64,000 nucleotides of DNA from Stenocarpella maydis. Taxonomy: Eukaryota; Ascomycota; Sordariomycetes; Diaporthales; Diaporthaceae. Below are positions 22,561 through 34,044 of this stretch, piece by piece. The position numbers were made by a program, and so were the translations under genes. Within the stretch, counting starts at the first letter, position 1. The number at the start of each line of letters is the position of its first letter. The notes beneath the pieces were generated by a model, which searched no databases, was not told the DNA's origin, and saw only the letters and a list, made by a program, of their open reading frames with translations. The stretch covers positions 1 to 64,000 of the forward strand of contig NQMI01000123.1 in NCBI GenBank assembly GCA_002270565.1, written 5' to 3'.

Positions 22561-22881
22561 TATTCTAACTTGCAAGCGAGAGTATCAAAACCACGCTAAA
22601 TACGCGTACATAACCTAGATTTCCAATTCTCCTTAAATATAGCTAATTCTATATACTATATCTTTATAATACCTTTAAACTAAATAAGCCCTATATTAAA
22701 ATGAAGATGGAAGAAAGCTCTTTTTTCTAATATAGGGCTTATTTAGTTTAAAGGGCTTGCAGAGGTATAGTATATGGAATTAGCTGAATTTAAGGAGAAT
22801 TAGAAATCTAGTATGAGGTGTGTGTTGTCATGTGCGCGCACTTAGCGCGGTTTTAAGACTCTCGCTTGCAAGTCAGAATAG
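22561..22881. mobile_element. 321-bp hairpin element (MITE-like, non-autonomous)
   Basis: The left arm 22561-22698 and right arm 22728-22881 are inverted copies over nearly their whole length, leaving a loop of about 29 bp. The outer ends pair as tattctaacttgcaagcgag against its complement, and the innermost 18 bases (taaataagccctatatta) pair perfectly. The left arm carries A/T where the right arm keeps G/C (for example ctaaatacgcgtaca against gctaagtgcgcgcaca), as expected from RIP acting after insertion. There is no coding capacity. No convincing target-site duplication is visible. Confidence 0.75.
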
Positions 22882-22889
22882 ACCCTCTC

Positions 22890-23010
22890 TTTCCTTCCTA
22901 AACCCCCCTTCCTTCCCAGACCCCCCTTCCTTTACAAAAGGCTTCTTCCTTTTTAGAAGGCCCCCTTCCTTCCCACAGGGCCCCCTTCCTTCCCACAGGG
23001 CCCCTTCTTT
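22890..23010. repeat. C-rich degenerate tandem repeat
   Basis: Units of the form cccccttccttcccacaggg recur about six times with variation; the last two full copies near 22970-23005 are almost identical. The array directly follows the hairpin element on its right side. Confidence 0.65.
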
Positions 23011-23163
23011 GCTAGACCCCTAGGGCATTAGCTCGGCCCTGTTACTCCCGTCTGCGCTTATCCCTGCTGTTGCTGCTTGCAGCGCTGTCAATTTCTTGTA
23101 GACATGCGATGAACTGAACCTGTAGCACACAAAGTTTTGCCCGAGTGCTGTCGCCACTTTGTC

Positions 23164-23530
23164 TCAACTCCTAGGCGCCTTAGCGCGGGGTCTTCGGCGC
23201 GCAGCAGCTACATCTCGACGAAAATGCTCCGGTATCTCGTCTACGGGGGGGGGGAGGGGGGAGGCTGACGTGGCAGAAATGGTTGAGCAGGGCGGCCGTT
23301 CTCCGTGGTGGGCTTCGAAGAGCCGCATCGTCTCGGAGGACTCTGCCAGGCTCAGGAGGAGGTTGGGCAGGGCGGCCTCGAGGGGGTGGAGGGGGCCCGA
23401 GATGGTGATGTCGTGCCCCGATCGCGGGGATGGATATGCGGAGGTGGTTAGTATACTTCTTTGGAGTCTGGCGGCGGTGTGCTGGGCACCAGGGGTCTCA
23501 TTCGAATGTTTGCTTTTGCTGCCATTGTTT
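23164..23530 (-). CDS. Possible coding exon of an unrecognised gene
   Basis: The minus-strand frame has strong G/C third-position bias through SGHDITISGPLHPLEA and ALPNLLLSLAESSETMRLFE, and ends at 23164. A likely acceptor (gcag near 23530) and a donor GTGAGT upstream suggest it is the last exon of a spliced gene whose first exon I cannot place. No domain is recognised. Confidence 0.35.
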
Positions 23531-23629
23531 ACTCCCGTGAAGAGAAACAGTCGTGTCAAAATTTACTCACGATACTGGTCGGTTATGAATATCTGTGTCA
23601 GAACAGACCAAGCTTATGTACTTAGGTAG

Positions 23630-24199
23630 GGCTTCTGATACCTACTTATGTAGATGTCAAGCGACGATAGTAGAAAATAAAAGGCTGGCTGGTTGTGAAT
23701 TGAATGAAAGCTGATCCGTGTCGTGAACGGCACCTGCAACCTTGCTAGCAGCATAAACTTTACGGAGTTCCTGCCCGCAGCGCACGGTATCCTTCTTAGT
23801 GGAGATGAGACTTGATAAGAAATATAATCCAATCAATATAATCCCAGTGCCAAAAAGTCTACAATATCCCTAATTTGTCTGCCCAGGGGAGACCTTGGAT
23901 CATAACCGAGAGTTGGCGTCATTAGGTGGTGGTCAAGCCCGACTGGTACACGCATGGCAAATACAAGGCTACCTAATATAGATCACCACCACCCGAGACG
24001 CAAAAGCCCACTACATAGGGACCAATCTCCACACAGCTTCAGAAAACTCCAGCCTTTACTTCTGATGAACTGGATTCAAGCTGACAGCATGCAGTAACCA
24101 ACAACATCTTGGGTTCAGGCCGTCTTGGCCAAGACCATGCCAGCTGGCCGCAACTTGGGATTAACTTGGATCATTGCAGCCCCCGGCGGTGCGCGCCCC
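23630..24199. other. Region 3' of the histidine kinase
   Basis: Nothing gene-like is visible here. Sequence composition is ordinary intergenic. This is the 3' flank of the histidine kinase gene. Confidence 0.4.
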
Positions 24200-27100
24200 C
24201 TATGCCTTCCCGTCCCCAACTCTTTCTGCCAGTGCATCGATCCTCTCCACAAGGTCCTTGACCTTGAATGGCTTGCTGATTACCTCGTCCATGCCGGCTT
24301 CCTTCATCACCCGTATCTGTTCCTCCCTCACATTGGCACTGACGCCCAATATGGGCGAGATGCCGGCCTCGCCCTTGTTCTGTAAGTCCTTGATCTCCCG
24401 GGCAGCGGTGTTGCCGTCCTTGACTGGCATTTCCTGGTCCATCAGAATGCATGAGAAACGATCGCTGTCGTCTTGTGGCTGGCCCCCGACATTCGAGTCG
24501 ACTTTCGCTTTGGCCCGTTCAACTACAGCATCAACAGCCTCCTGGCCGTTATTGGCGGTAAAGACTTGGAAGCCATGGTTCTACACGTGGTGAAGGTCAG
24601 CACCTCAAAGGCCGGCAAATTTAGCCAGATGGGAACAATAGAGAATAAAGCGAGGGGCCGTTGGTGAGAGCAGGCTCCCTACCTGCAGCTGCCGCTTGAG
24701 GACCCTCTGGTTGATCAAGTTATCCTCGACAAGGAGTAATGGTCTTCCTGGCCGCCCTTGCTCCGGTGATTCCTCCCCTTCCTTGCCCCCGGATGATATG
24801 CCCTGAGCTCCGCCCATTCCTGAGCCATCCCATTCGCGCTGGCTGTGGTCTTGATGGTTTGGCTGCGCGAGTTTCTTGTCAGCGTCTTGCAACCCCGTGG
24901 ATCCTCGCTTTTCAGCCGGGTCAGAATTTACGGTTGGCCCACGCTGCACCGGTTCGATCAAGGCGAAATTGGAGCTGGTATCTCGCGCGAGACCCGGCCT
25001 GTCTGAGATATTGCCACCGTCTTCGCCGCCATCTCGTGTCCTGGCCTGGTCCTCGGTCGTGGTCGCTTCGTCGATGTTCCCAAGGGCCGATTGATGCGAT
25101 TGCATGCGGCTTTGCACGCGTGGCCGGATGGGTAGGCTATCGGAGGAGAGTTGTCTCATGGGCGTGCTCCTCCCCGACTCGGTCGAGTTTGCATCGGACG
25201 GCGGCTGGGCGCGGCAAACGCGGAAATAGAAGCCGAAAGTTGACCCCAGTCCTTCGTTGGAACCCACGCCTATGTCTCCACCATGCAGTTGACACAACTT
25301 GCGTGATATTGACAGGCCCAACCCGGAACCACCATACTTCTCTGAGGTCTTGGGCGTGGCCTGTCGGAACCGCTCAAACAGTCTTGCTTGGTCCTCAGCC
25401 GAGATGCCGATGCCTGTGTCCTTGACGGCAACCATGAGATAAATGACAGGGCCGTCACCCCATTCAGGACCCCGAGTCTGGTCTCCCTCTTCCTTGTAAT
25501 CGTTGAAGAAGACTACATCAGGCGGGTAAGACGATGGTCTCTCAACCGATGCACCCATCGACACTATGATCTTTCTATCGCCATTAGTTCTCGATGTGAA
25601 CTTGATGGCGTTCGTCATCAGGTTCACGAGGACCTGCTTGATGCGTGCGAGATCTGCAACAACCCAGTCAACCGCGACCTCGACAAATGAAGAGTCCAGT
25701 GCGTATTCGAAGCCAATATGATGGTTCTTCATCTCGGCCTGGAAGACCTTGAGCTGCTTGGAGAGGATCCATTTCGGCTGTGAGACGCTGGGGGCGAGCG
25801 ACAGCATGGCGCTGTCCAGCTTTGAGAAGTTCAGTATGTCATCGACAAGCACACTCTGGTGCGACACGCAGACTAATATCGTATCGGCCGCGTCAATTAT
25901 CTCTGCGATCTGGCCGGCGTTGGGGGCAGAACCCTCCATGGCCTTGCTAGTCTCCTTGATTTCCTCGGCGAGATGCAGCACAGCGCTGAGGGGATTCCTG
26001 ATCTCGTGCGACACCATGTCGATGAAGCGCTCCTGCTGCTGCTTGCGGTCCTTGGCGTCGACCGCCGTGCGCTCCTGTGCCAGCTCGGCCGTCTTGAGCT
26101 CGGTTATGTCGACAACAGCGCAAATGTATCCTGAATTACGGGAAGAATCAAGCGGCCTGAGCAGGAACATGCGCCACTCGTCGTTTTCGGGCTGGCCTGG
26201 GTCGGTCCTCTCGCCCTCATCGCCCGACACGCACCTGAAATCGACCTTGACATCCCTCCGCTCTCTGAAGGCCTCACGATATTGCGACATGACACGCTCA
26301 TAGTCGCGGGGATCGATGCTTTCGGGCCAGGACCGGAACTCACGCGACGTCTTCTTAGTTGTCAGGCTAAAGAACTGGTCGTTGACGAATACAGCCTGGG
26401 CCTGAGTGCTTCTGTCAGCATATCAATTCATCCGAGTCGGGTTGTTACCAAATCAGGGACCCACATTAAGGTTCAGTATGGCCAGGCCCGTGGGCAGCAG
26501 CTCAGCAAAACGCTGAAAGAGCTGGCTCTGTTTCAGGTCAACGCGCCCATGCCTCGAGACGGTCTCGGCTGAACCACGGCGCTGCTCAGGCGGCTGGGGC
26601 GACAGGGCCTTGCTGAGGATATCATCCTGGTCCTCCTCCGACTTGTCGAGGAAGTCGTTGTTCTGAGACCTGTGCCTGTCGCCGGGGGACTCGAGGTCGG
26701 CGACCTGTCTAGGGAGCTCATTGTCCAGGGAGCGTTGCGCGGACGGTTCGTCGAGCGACTGACAGAATGCGCCTTGCCGATGGCCCCTGTCATCAAGCAC
26801 AGGGCAGAGGACCACGGATGCACCAACGGAACCTTCACGAGCCCTCTGGGAGAAGAGGTCGCCAGCTGCGGGCTCACCACCGCTGTTAGCCAGCTCGTAG
26901 CCAGCATAGATCTTTGATGGCCCAGGCACAAGGCCGAGGGCAGTCACAAGAAAATAGCACGTACCTATGCGGACGGTGCGGCCGGTGACTGCCGCCTGTA
27001 GGGCGCTTCGAGCTTCGCCGCGGTAGTGATCGGCAGCGGGATGGCCCTGCCCATCGTGGAAGTTTGTGGCGGAGCCCCAGGCAAAATTGTGGATGAGCGA

Positions 27101-27486
27101 GAGCTGGGCGCCCCAGAAGAGCGCGGCGGGGTGAGGCAGGGCCTTTATGAGATTAACGTACGAGGTCAGAGACAGCGGCCACTCATCCGGCGGGCCAATG
27201 GGGGTCTGGGACCTGGAGGCGTGTCAGTTGAATGGCCAGTCCACGCAACCAACCCACTGCCACCGTCCGTCTGCCACCAGAAGAGGGCGGCGAGGACGGT
27301 CGCGTGGTCTCTCAGAAGCGCGCGAAATCGGGCAGCCGAGAGGCCAGAATATTATTGAGGAGACACACGAGGCCGGTGGAGGCAGACCAGGACGACTCAC
27401 CAGTCCTTCTGGGCCAGGTACTCGGAGTTGAGGTCGAAGACAGACAGACCAGCATTGGCAAGCTGCTCAAAGTCATGGTCTCGCAT
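24200..27486 (-). CDS. Hybrid sensor histidine kinase
   Basis: Four exons, 27486-27401, 27212-26465, 26401-24683 and 24580-24200, give about 977 residues in consistent phase; introns are 188, 63 and 102 nt. The N-terminal DWSQTPIGPPDEWP followed by KALPHPAALFWGAQLSLIHN is typical of fungal hybrid kinases with a GAF/PAS-like sensor. A PAS domain follows (AVFVNDQFFSLTTKKTSREF to YICAVVDITELK). The phosphoacceptor H-box is MVSHEIRNPLSAV (histidine near residue 410). The ATPase has the N box NLMTNAIKFTS, the G1 box KDTGIGIS and the G2 box YGGSGLGLSISRKL. A low-complexity linker leads to a C-terminal receiver with LLLVEDNLINQRVL and the phosphoacceptor aspartate in LMDQEMP (about residue 899). It should signal through a phosphotransfer protein to a response regulator. 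The stimulus is unknown. The short first exon is the least certain part. Confidence 0.92.
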
Positions 27487-30400
27487 GGGTGAGTCGATGG
27501 AGCAGGCGTCCCCACGAACTACGTGGAGCCCCCTGAGAGATGGCCGGACGGGGGATGCGGAATCGCGATGGCGCGGTGCAGGCGAGCCGAGGGACGGGAC
27601 TAGAGCCTGGGAAGCCCGGATCGTGACCACTAGCGGTGGACACAATAACAACTATAGCAGGTTGTAGCGGCGACGGCGACGGCGACGGCAGCGGCAACAA
27701 GAGGCAGTGGGCAAGTGGCGAGTGTGCGGTCACCGGTACATCAACTACATGTGGCAAGATGTGGATATCGATTTCCCAGGTGAGAAGGTTGTGGTCGATT
27801 TGTCTCTTTGCATGCGCCCGTCCGTTATGCCGTACCTCAGCGGTCAAAATGCTGCTGTATGAGCGTGTGCCTGACTGGCTCTCGACCGAGCAGGGGCGTC
27901 TGGGAGCAGGAGAGAGCGAGCTATGGACGAGACAGAACCGGCAGACGCGCGCGTTGGATGGAGTGAGTCCGGAGAGGGCGAGGGCGAGGCGGCGACGGCG
28001 AGGGTGACGATGATGTGAGTAAGACCTGGCTGGTATTAAAGAAGTGAGACCTGAGACCTGAGACCCGAGATTGGTTGCTTGCTGCTGCGGCAGTTAGTTA
28101 GTTGGGCCGCCAGACCGTAGGACCAGACCAGAACCAGAAGCTGTTGTGTTGCCGTGCTTGCTGGACTGGGCCCTGAGCATGACGGGCCTTGCGGTTGTGG
28201 CCCAGGGTGAGGACATTGAGGGAAGGTGAGGTTGTGTGCCCTGCCACACATTACGTCACTCCCGGACCCGGGGCTGTCTGCGCCTTCCAGCGTCTAGTTG
28301 CAGCAGTCGGCCGAGCTAGGTGATCGCCCATCTGTGCTGGTGCCATAGTGTAGTGTAAAACACGAGACAGGCCAGCATGTAGCGTGAGTAGTGCAAAAAC
28401 GGGCAAATGATGAGCGAGCCTGGGAATGGAGCAGCCTCACCCTGTGCCCCTGTGGCGGCTCGGTCATGGGTCGAAGATGGTATTGGGCAGCAGGTACACG
28501 GTGAATCAGCCCCAGTATGAGATTTGTCCGCATTGACTCTGACGATGTACCCATGTACTTACACTACTGGTGTACTAATTACTCCGTTCTTCGGTATGTT
28601 CCTTGGTCCCCTGGGGAGCCATTCTTCCTGCATGCCCGCCCAGCCGGAAAGGGTAACGTACCTACCTAGCAGTACTCCGTAGACCCACCCGGCCTGGAAC
28701 ACAGGTACGCCCCCGCGCGCGTAACCAAATATTGGCAGTAGATCCCCCCAGGCGTCCCCAGATTTCAAACAGGGTTGTTCTTGAGCCACCTTGGAAAAGG
28801 CCGAAACCTGCCCTGGAAAGAACCCAGGCCAGTCAGGTCGTCCCGGGGGTGAAAAGTGAGACTGGGACGAGCTGCGGGTGGCAGGTGCAGCAGCATGCCC
28901 GCAGACCTTGGAGGGTAGGTGTGACGGATGCGGGGGGTGCTGTGTGCTGTGAATGCCCTCTGCAGTTAGGTAGTATAAGTACACTAGCGGCTGGCGGCGC
29001 TGACTGTGCAATACAAGTCGTACCTAAGCGGGATATGTACTACAAGATAGACTTTGAAAACTCACATTGCAGATCTAGCAGCGTATCAATTCCAGATGCT
29101 CTGCAAGCACTTCAAGTAGCAGACGGCTGATTGTGGCCGTAGTGTAGGACCGCCACTGCCAGGCCTGCTCGGTAGAGGGCAACACAAGGGTACACTGGAG
29201 TGTTAGCGGTGTCAGTTACAAGAAGACAAAAAGATAAAAGCCAGGGTGACAGGTGGCTCTGCAGATCCATTCGAGAAGGCCAGTCTAGAACCCGGATGGT
29301 GCATGGCAGCCACGCCACCCGGCCGATCGCACCTGCACACCCGACCACTCACGCACCCTCGCTGACTAGCGGCATTCCAGCACACAGCTCCCACGCACGG
29401 CATCGCTGGGACCTGACGTCGACCTGCATGGGGGCCAGGGGCAGGGGCAGGTACCGAGCACACTACGCTGGCATGAGTTAGGGTTGGGGGTGACAAGGCT
29501 TGACCAGGATGGACGGCATGGTCCCAAGTTGGATACCATCAAGCTTCAGACAGAGAGAGTGGTTTGGACCGTTGAGCCTCACATTTTCAACTCATGTCAG
29601 AATTTGGGTGCAAGGCAAAAGCAACCCAAGTACAGAAGCAACTTTCCTGGGGATTCTTTGCTCAATGCAGTCATCGCCACAAGCAACTTGTCATACAAAC
29701 CTCAAGTGATGAAGGATATCTCGAAACATTAAAGAATGGGGCGAGATTTCCCATAGCACAAGGTAAAGTGTTGTACAAGAGATGGCAGCCTCTCTCTTGC
29801 CCTTTCCATGGACAAGATTGCAGAATCAGCCAATTTTACTATCGGGTACTTCGGATTCTGGACAAGCTCCCAAGCTGATGAGATCCCTGGGGAGATTTTT
29901 GTAGGTCTTGGTTAAGGTCTTCCGAAAGATAACAGCAAAATATTGAGTCAACATTGGATTGAATGATGCATCACCTCTGTAGTGTTGTTGGGAGTTAACT
30001 CAGGTACCAGACAGACAGTTACATGACACCTTGCCAAATTCCAAGAGAATAGCAGTACATTAGACATGCAAGTTACGTCGCCATTCTGAAATCGAAAGCC
30101 GTAGACAGGTCAGGGTCAAGAGGCATCGCCAGATGTTTAAAGCCTTTCCCAACAGTTCAGACCAAGTACAGGAGGACTGGAAATCTTGGACCTGAGCCAC
30201 CACATGCCTTGGTGAGAGACAATAGCGGCCGGGGCTTACTGACAATGTCCAAGGGAAAGACGGGATGAAAGTTGACAATTCCACCCTGGCCTGACCACCT
30301 TGACCAATTGAACTACTCTGAATGATGGGATCGAAGCGAAGACTCGAGGTCGAGCAACGGCGGGCGTCGCTGGCTCAACCAGCTTCCCACCCACCCCACT

Positions 30401-30623
30401 ACTTCCTTCACTCCAGGGCTGCGTCCTTTCGACAAACAAATGTCCAAATTAACACCTTTCCTTAAAACCCATTATTTCGTGTGTCTCCAAGACTTGGAAA
30501 TACAATCCAGCCAGCAGCGTCTTCACACCCCCCCGTTCGCCCTCTCCATCTCTAGACCGTCAACCCGCCCCCAGATATCACCACCAGAGAGACACAACGC
30601 CAAAAGAAAAACCAAGACCCGAG
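27487..30623. other. Long gene-free region between divergent genes
   Basis: This region of over 3 kb separates the start of the histidine kinase from the next plus-strand gene and should hold both promoters. Several frames exist on both strands but none shows sustained codon bias or a recognised domain. A GGCGAC-type triplet run lies at about 27668-27695. Long 5' untranslated regions or a non-coding transcript are possible but not shown by the sequence. Confidence 0.45.
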
Positions 30624-31877
30624 ATGCCCAAGAAGAAAGCAGACAAGAGCCGCGACCCGGCCGTCGCCTACCCCCAGCAATCCCCCCGCCTGCTGCGCGC
30701 CTACCGCATCTTCGGCCCCGGCCTCGACAAGCCCGAGACCCTCGACGGCCTCAAGAACAACCGTAAGCAAGCAGCCAAGCCCTCCCTGATGTACCTGGCC
30801 CCACTCCTTCTCCCTCCACCATATCCAAATTGAAGTCCTCTTGTCTGCGGGTTCTCTGAAAACGGGTTGACCGCCTGTGCCTCCTGCACCCGCCAAACAG
30901 TCTTCGTCAGCAACAATAACCCCCCAGGGCCAGGCGAGACGTGGCTCACCCCGGCAGGGCACGAGGTCAGCCGCGAGGTGGGCGCCAGCCCCGCCGAGAT
31001 CCTCGAGGCGTACACGGCGTACCGCGACGAGCTCGAGCGCATGGACAGGGTGGAGGGGATCCACGCCAAGCGCAAGCAATGCGACCAGGACGACGACGAC
31101 AACGACAACAACGACAACAACGAAAACCCCGCCGAGGAGGCGGAGAACAGCGACGCCGGCGGCAGAGGCAGGGGCAGAGGCGGAGGAGGAGGCAGGTGGG
31201 TGACGCAGCTGGACCCCTCCAGCGGCAGGGTCAGGGGCCGCGCGCACGCCTGGGCCGAGGGCGAGGACCCGTACGAGCAGTTCTGGCGGGACCCGGTGCT
31301 CTGGCTGGACAGGGGCGACGCGGCCTTGCGGGCGCGCGCGCAGCGCGTCGCCGCCGCAGGCGTCCGGGCCGCCGCGGACGACGTGCTCTCGTCGTGCGAG
31401 GGCGCCATGGACGCGTGGAACAGGGACTGGGGCCTCGTGCGCATCGCGAGGGCCTGCGCGCGCCACGCCGCCGCGCTGGCCGCCTACGCGGGCCTGCTCG
31501 AGGACATCGTCGGCCTGCACCACGGGGGCGGGGGCGGGGGCGGGGGCGGGATGAGCAGCAGCCGCACGGGCGTGGCCGCGGCGGCGAGGTGGGAGTCGCG
31601 CGACAGGCCCGGCGTCACCTTTGGGCCGAGGGTGCCGGAGGTCCTCCACAAGATCTACGACCTCGACGAGCGCCTGCGCAGCCTGGAGCCGGCTGTGGCG
31701 GTCTGCAGGCGCATCCAGGCCCGGCTGGCCGGGACGAGGCTCCTCACCGAGAAGAAGAAGCTGCGGGGCGTCCTTAGGGGGAAGCTGGTCCAGTTTGCTG
31801 CCTTGTGCCTGGCCGACGAGGCCCGCAAGGACTTCAAGAAGGGCATCGAGGATATGCTGGCGCAACAGGGTCCATAG
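30624..31877 (+). CDS. Unknown protein with low-complexity insert
   Basis: Two exons, 30624-30762 and 30901-31877, with a 138-nt intron give 371 residues. The N-terminus is basic (MPKKKADKSRDP). A predicted helical segment EILEAYTAYRDELERM is followed by an Asp/Asn-rich run and a Gly/Arg-rich run at about 31090-31195, then a helical, Arg/Ala-rich C-terminal half with a glycine run at about 31522-31550. The third-position GC content is very high. I recognise no catalytic domain. Its mirror frame on the minus strand (over 450 codons) is an antisense shadow. It looks intact and may be nuclear, judging only by its charge. Confidence 0.75.
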
Positions 31878-32318
31878 GAGGTAGGTCTTGCCACCCTCCG
31901 GATGATCGCTGGGGAAACAAAGGATGTTTGTGCTGACATTGCTGCGTCTCAACAGAGCAAGCCGAGCTGTCGGAATTCAGCACACCAAATATCAATACTG
32001 TTGATAGTAAGAATGCAAGGGCACCTCCTGGAGATCGGAAGAATGGGTTGTGCCGTCACACTGACTCAGAGAGAGAGAGAGAGAGATGCGGGGAACGGCT
32101 CAGCAAGACCGCCCATGAGTGCGAGAGGAGTTGGCCTATTGGTAACACCTGGAAAGTTTGGATCAGTCCCCTAAGTAAAGGCATCGCGAAGGGTGAGGTT
32201 GATTGGACACTTGTGTCTGAGGTGGCTCGCGACACGGAAATATCTTCGCTCTGGACCTACCAAGCCTTTCGGGTCAACGGCTTCTGGGCTACCCACTGCA
32301 GTGGGAGAATGATGACAT
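31878..32318. other. 3' flank of the unknown gene with a GA microsatellite
   Basis: A (GA)n tract of about eight units lies near 32070-32087. No gene is supported. Confidence 0.5.
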
Positions 32319-32476
32319 GGGCATGACATCCAGGTATCATCAGAGAGGAAAATACGGACAAGAAAGCAGAAATAAAAGCAATGGCTTGTGGCTGCCATGG
32401 GCATGACATCCAGGTATCATCAGAGGAAAATACGGACAAGAAAGCAGAAATAAAAGCAATGGCTTGTGGCTGCCAT
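32319..32476. repeat. Tandem duplication of about 80 bp
   Basis: The unit starting gggcatgacatccaggtatc at 32319 repeats at 32399. The copies are identical except for a 2-bp GA difference in the first. A partial third start follows (ggcatgacc near 32482). The near-identity suggests a recent event that has escaped mutation. Confidence 0.9.
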
Positions 32477-32673
32477 GGCGGCATGACCATTCCCGGGAAG
32501 CTAAAGCTCACCCAAGCCAATGATAGGACCTCATCCTGCTTCAGATCACCGACCGCCTTCCGTGTTCCCCCCTCTAAAGTCCCCGAGCCTCCGGCGGAAC
32601 CATCCAGGATCGCACAGCCATCCATTCAGCGGCTCCCCGCGTTGTATTTGTCCAGGGCTGGGCGGCAGGTAAA

Positions 32674-34044
32674 TCAGCGTCGGGGGTTCGCCCAGGCCAC
32701 CCGGACCTCCATGTCCCCGGTCATCATGTCCCTCCGCCTGACCGTCACTTCCTCCACCCGCTCCCTCATCAAGCGCGACTGCTGCTGGATCGTCTTGCTC
32801 GGCCTTTACAGGTTTTACGCAAGGGGACAGAGGCGCGCTTTCGACGGTGGCCTGAAAAGGGCTCGGCGAGGCAGAGCTTGACGCCCCGCCCTCTTTTTCA
32901 AGACTGATCGGAAGTGGTGAAGGCCATGAAGGTGTAAATAGTTCCAGCAGAGATGGGGCTGGGGTCGGTAGGAATTCAGCCGCTCTAGAGAGCTCAACCT
33001 CGGGCTCATTTAGCAGAGAGGGGGCAAACCGGCGGTTGACCGGTGGCGATATAGTCAAGTCAGCCGCCTTGTTCATTGTTGACCTGCCCTAAGTAATGAG
33101 CTGTGAGCATTTGCCAGAGGGAGACGGGCGTGAAGCCCAATACACGAACAAACTCACGTTTTCTTGCCTCCAGCATCCTGGACATTCCTGTTTCCACGTC
33201 CGCCTGCGTCCCCGCCACCGCCAGACCCAGGCCTCGGCGCGACTCTAGCTTCACCATCCGGACCCGATGCAAAATACCGACCCCCGAGGCCACCCCCTGC
33301 CGAATGAAGGCTCAGCTCGATGCTGGGGGTGCCATCCAGTAGCATGATCCTCAGCTGGTCACCGCTCCGTGGCTGGCCGCTGGTTCCTCGTACGCTGAGC
33401 TGTCGTCGCGAGCCCTCGGGGGCCAGCAGCTGGTTGACGAGGTCAACATGCTCGAAGGGGCATGATATGACAAACTCGGGCAGGTCTGGGCGGATGTGGT
33501 CCTTGACGACGAAGGAGACTGCCGTGTCGTGGAGGATGCTGCGCGGCACTGACGGGTAGTAGATGTCATCAGGGGTCGACCGGCCGCACGGGACAGGGTC
33601 CGAGACGACAGCCCAGGGGCAGCGTTTGACAAAGGCGACGAGTGTGCGAAATGGCTGCATGACAGGCCAAGAAGCGCGGGCCGAGGATGGGAGCTGTGGG
33701 GAGTAGTAGTCCGGGTCGGGGGTGGGGAATGGCCAGTTGCCAGGCCGGTTCGTTCTTCCACCGTCCATGGCGTCGTATTCGACAGCGAGGCGATGCCGGG
33801 CAAGTCGATTCGAGTCGGTGTGTGCCTGTTTTGCCCGTCGACGAGGGCTCCTTTCGCGTAACGGCTCGGATCTCGGAGGCGGTTCACTGAGCTTTGCGGG
33901 CTTCGGTTGTTCAGGGTGGCAATCCCTGGCTGATGAGCTTTGGCTGCGAGGTCTGCAACCCCAGAAAGATGGGCGAAGCTTCTTCTTCCGGCTGTGGGAA
34001 GCATATAGCAAATTGGCTTCTTCTTGTATGGTGTGGGAAGGCAT
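32674..34044 (-). CDS. Unknown spliced protein; 3' exon structure unresolved
   Basis: From about 34044 to 33300 the minus strand is clearly coding, with high third-position GC (WPVMQPFRTLVAFVKRCPW, FVISCPFEHVDLVNQLLAP). Near 33290 the best codon bias passes to another frame (VKLESRRGLGLAVAGTQADV), which implies an intron or frameshift I cannot place. A strong donor GTGAGT near 33155 and acceptor near 33085 could join to a Pro/Ser-rich exon. The likely C-terminus is a charged helical stretch (RLMRERVEEVTVRRRDMM) ending at 32674-32676. No domain is recognised. The start could instead be the later ATG of MDGGRTNRPGNW. Confidence 0.5.

Noticed and set aside
26453..26947. An extra intron (GTACGT donor) in the histidine kinase near 26964
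   Set aside because: The only nearby acceptor gives a frameshift and a prompt stop; reading through keeps the frame open, so I kept the exon continuous.
30552..31952. 466-codon minus-strand frame
   Set aside because: It is the mirror of a very GC-rich gene on the plus strand; its composition (Val/Ala/Gly/Arg/Pro) is typical of antisense shadows and it has no domain.
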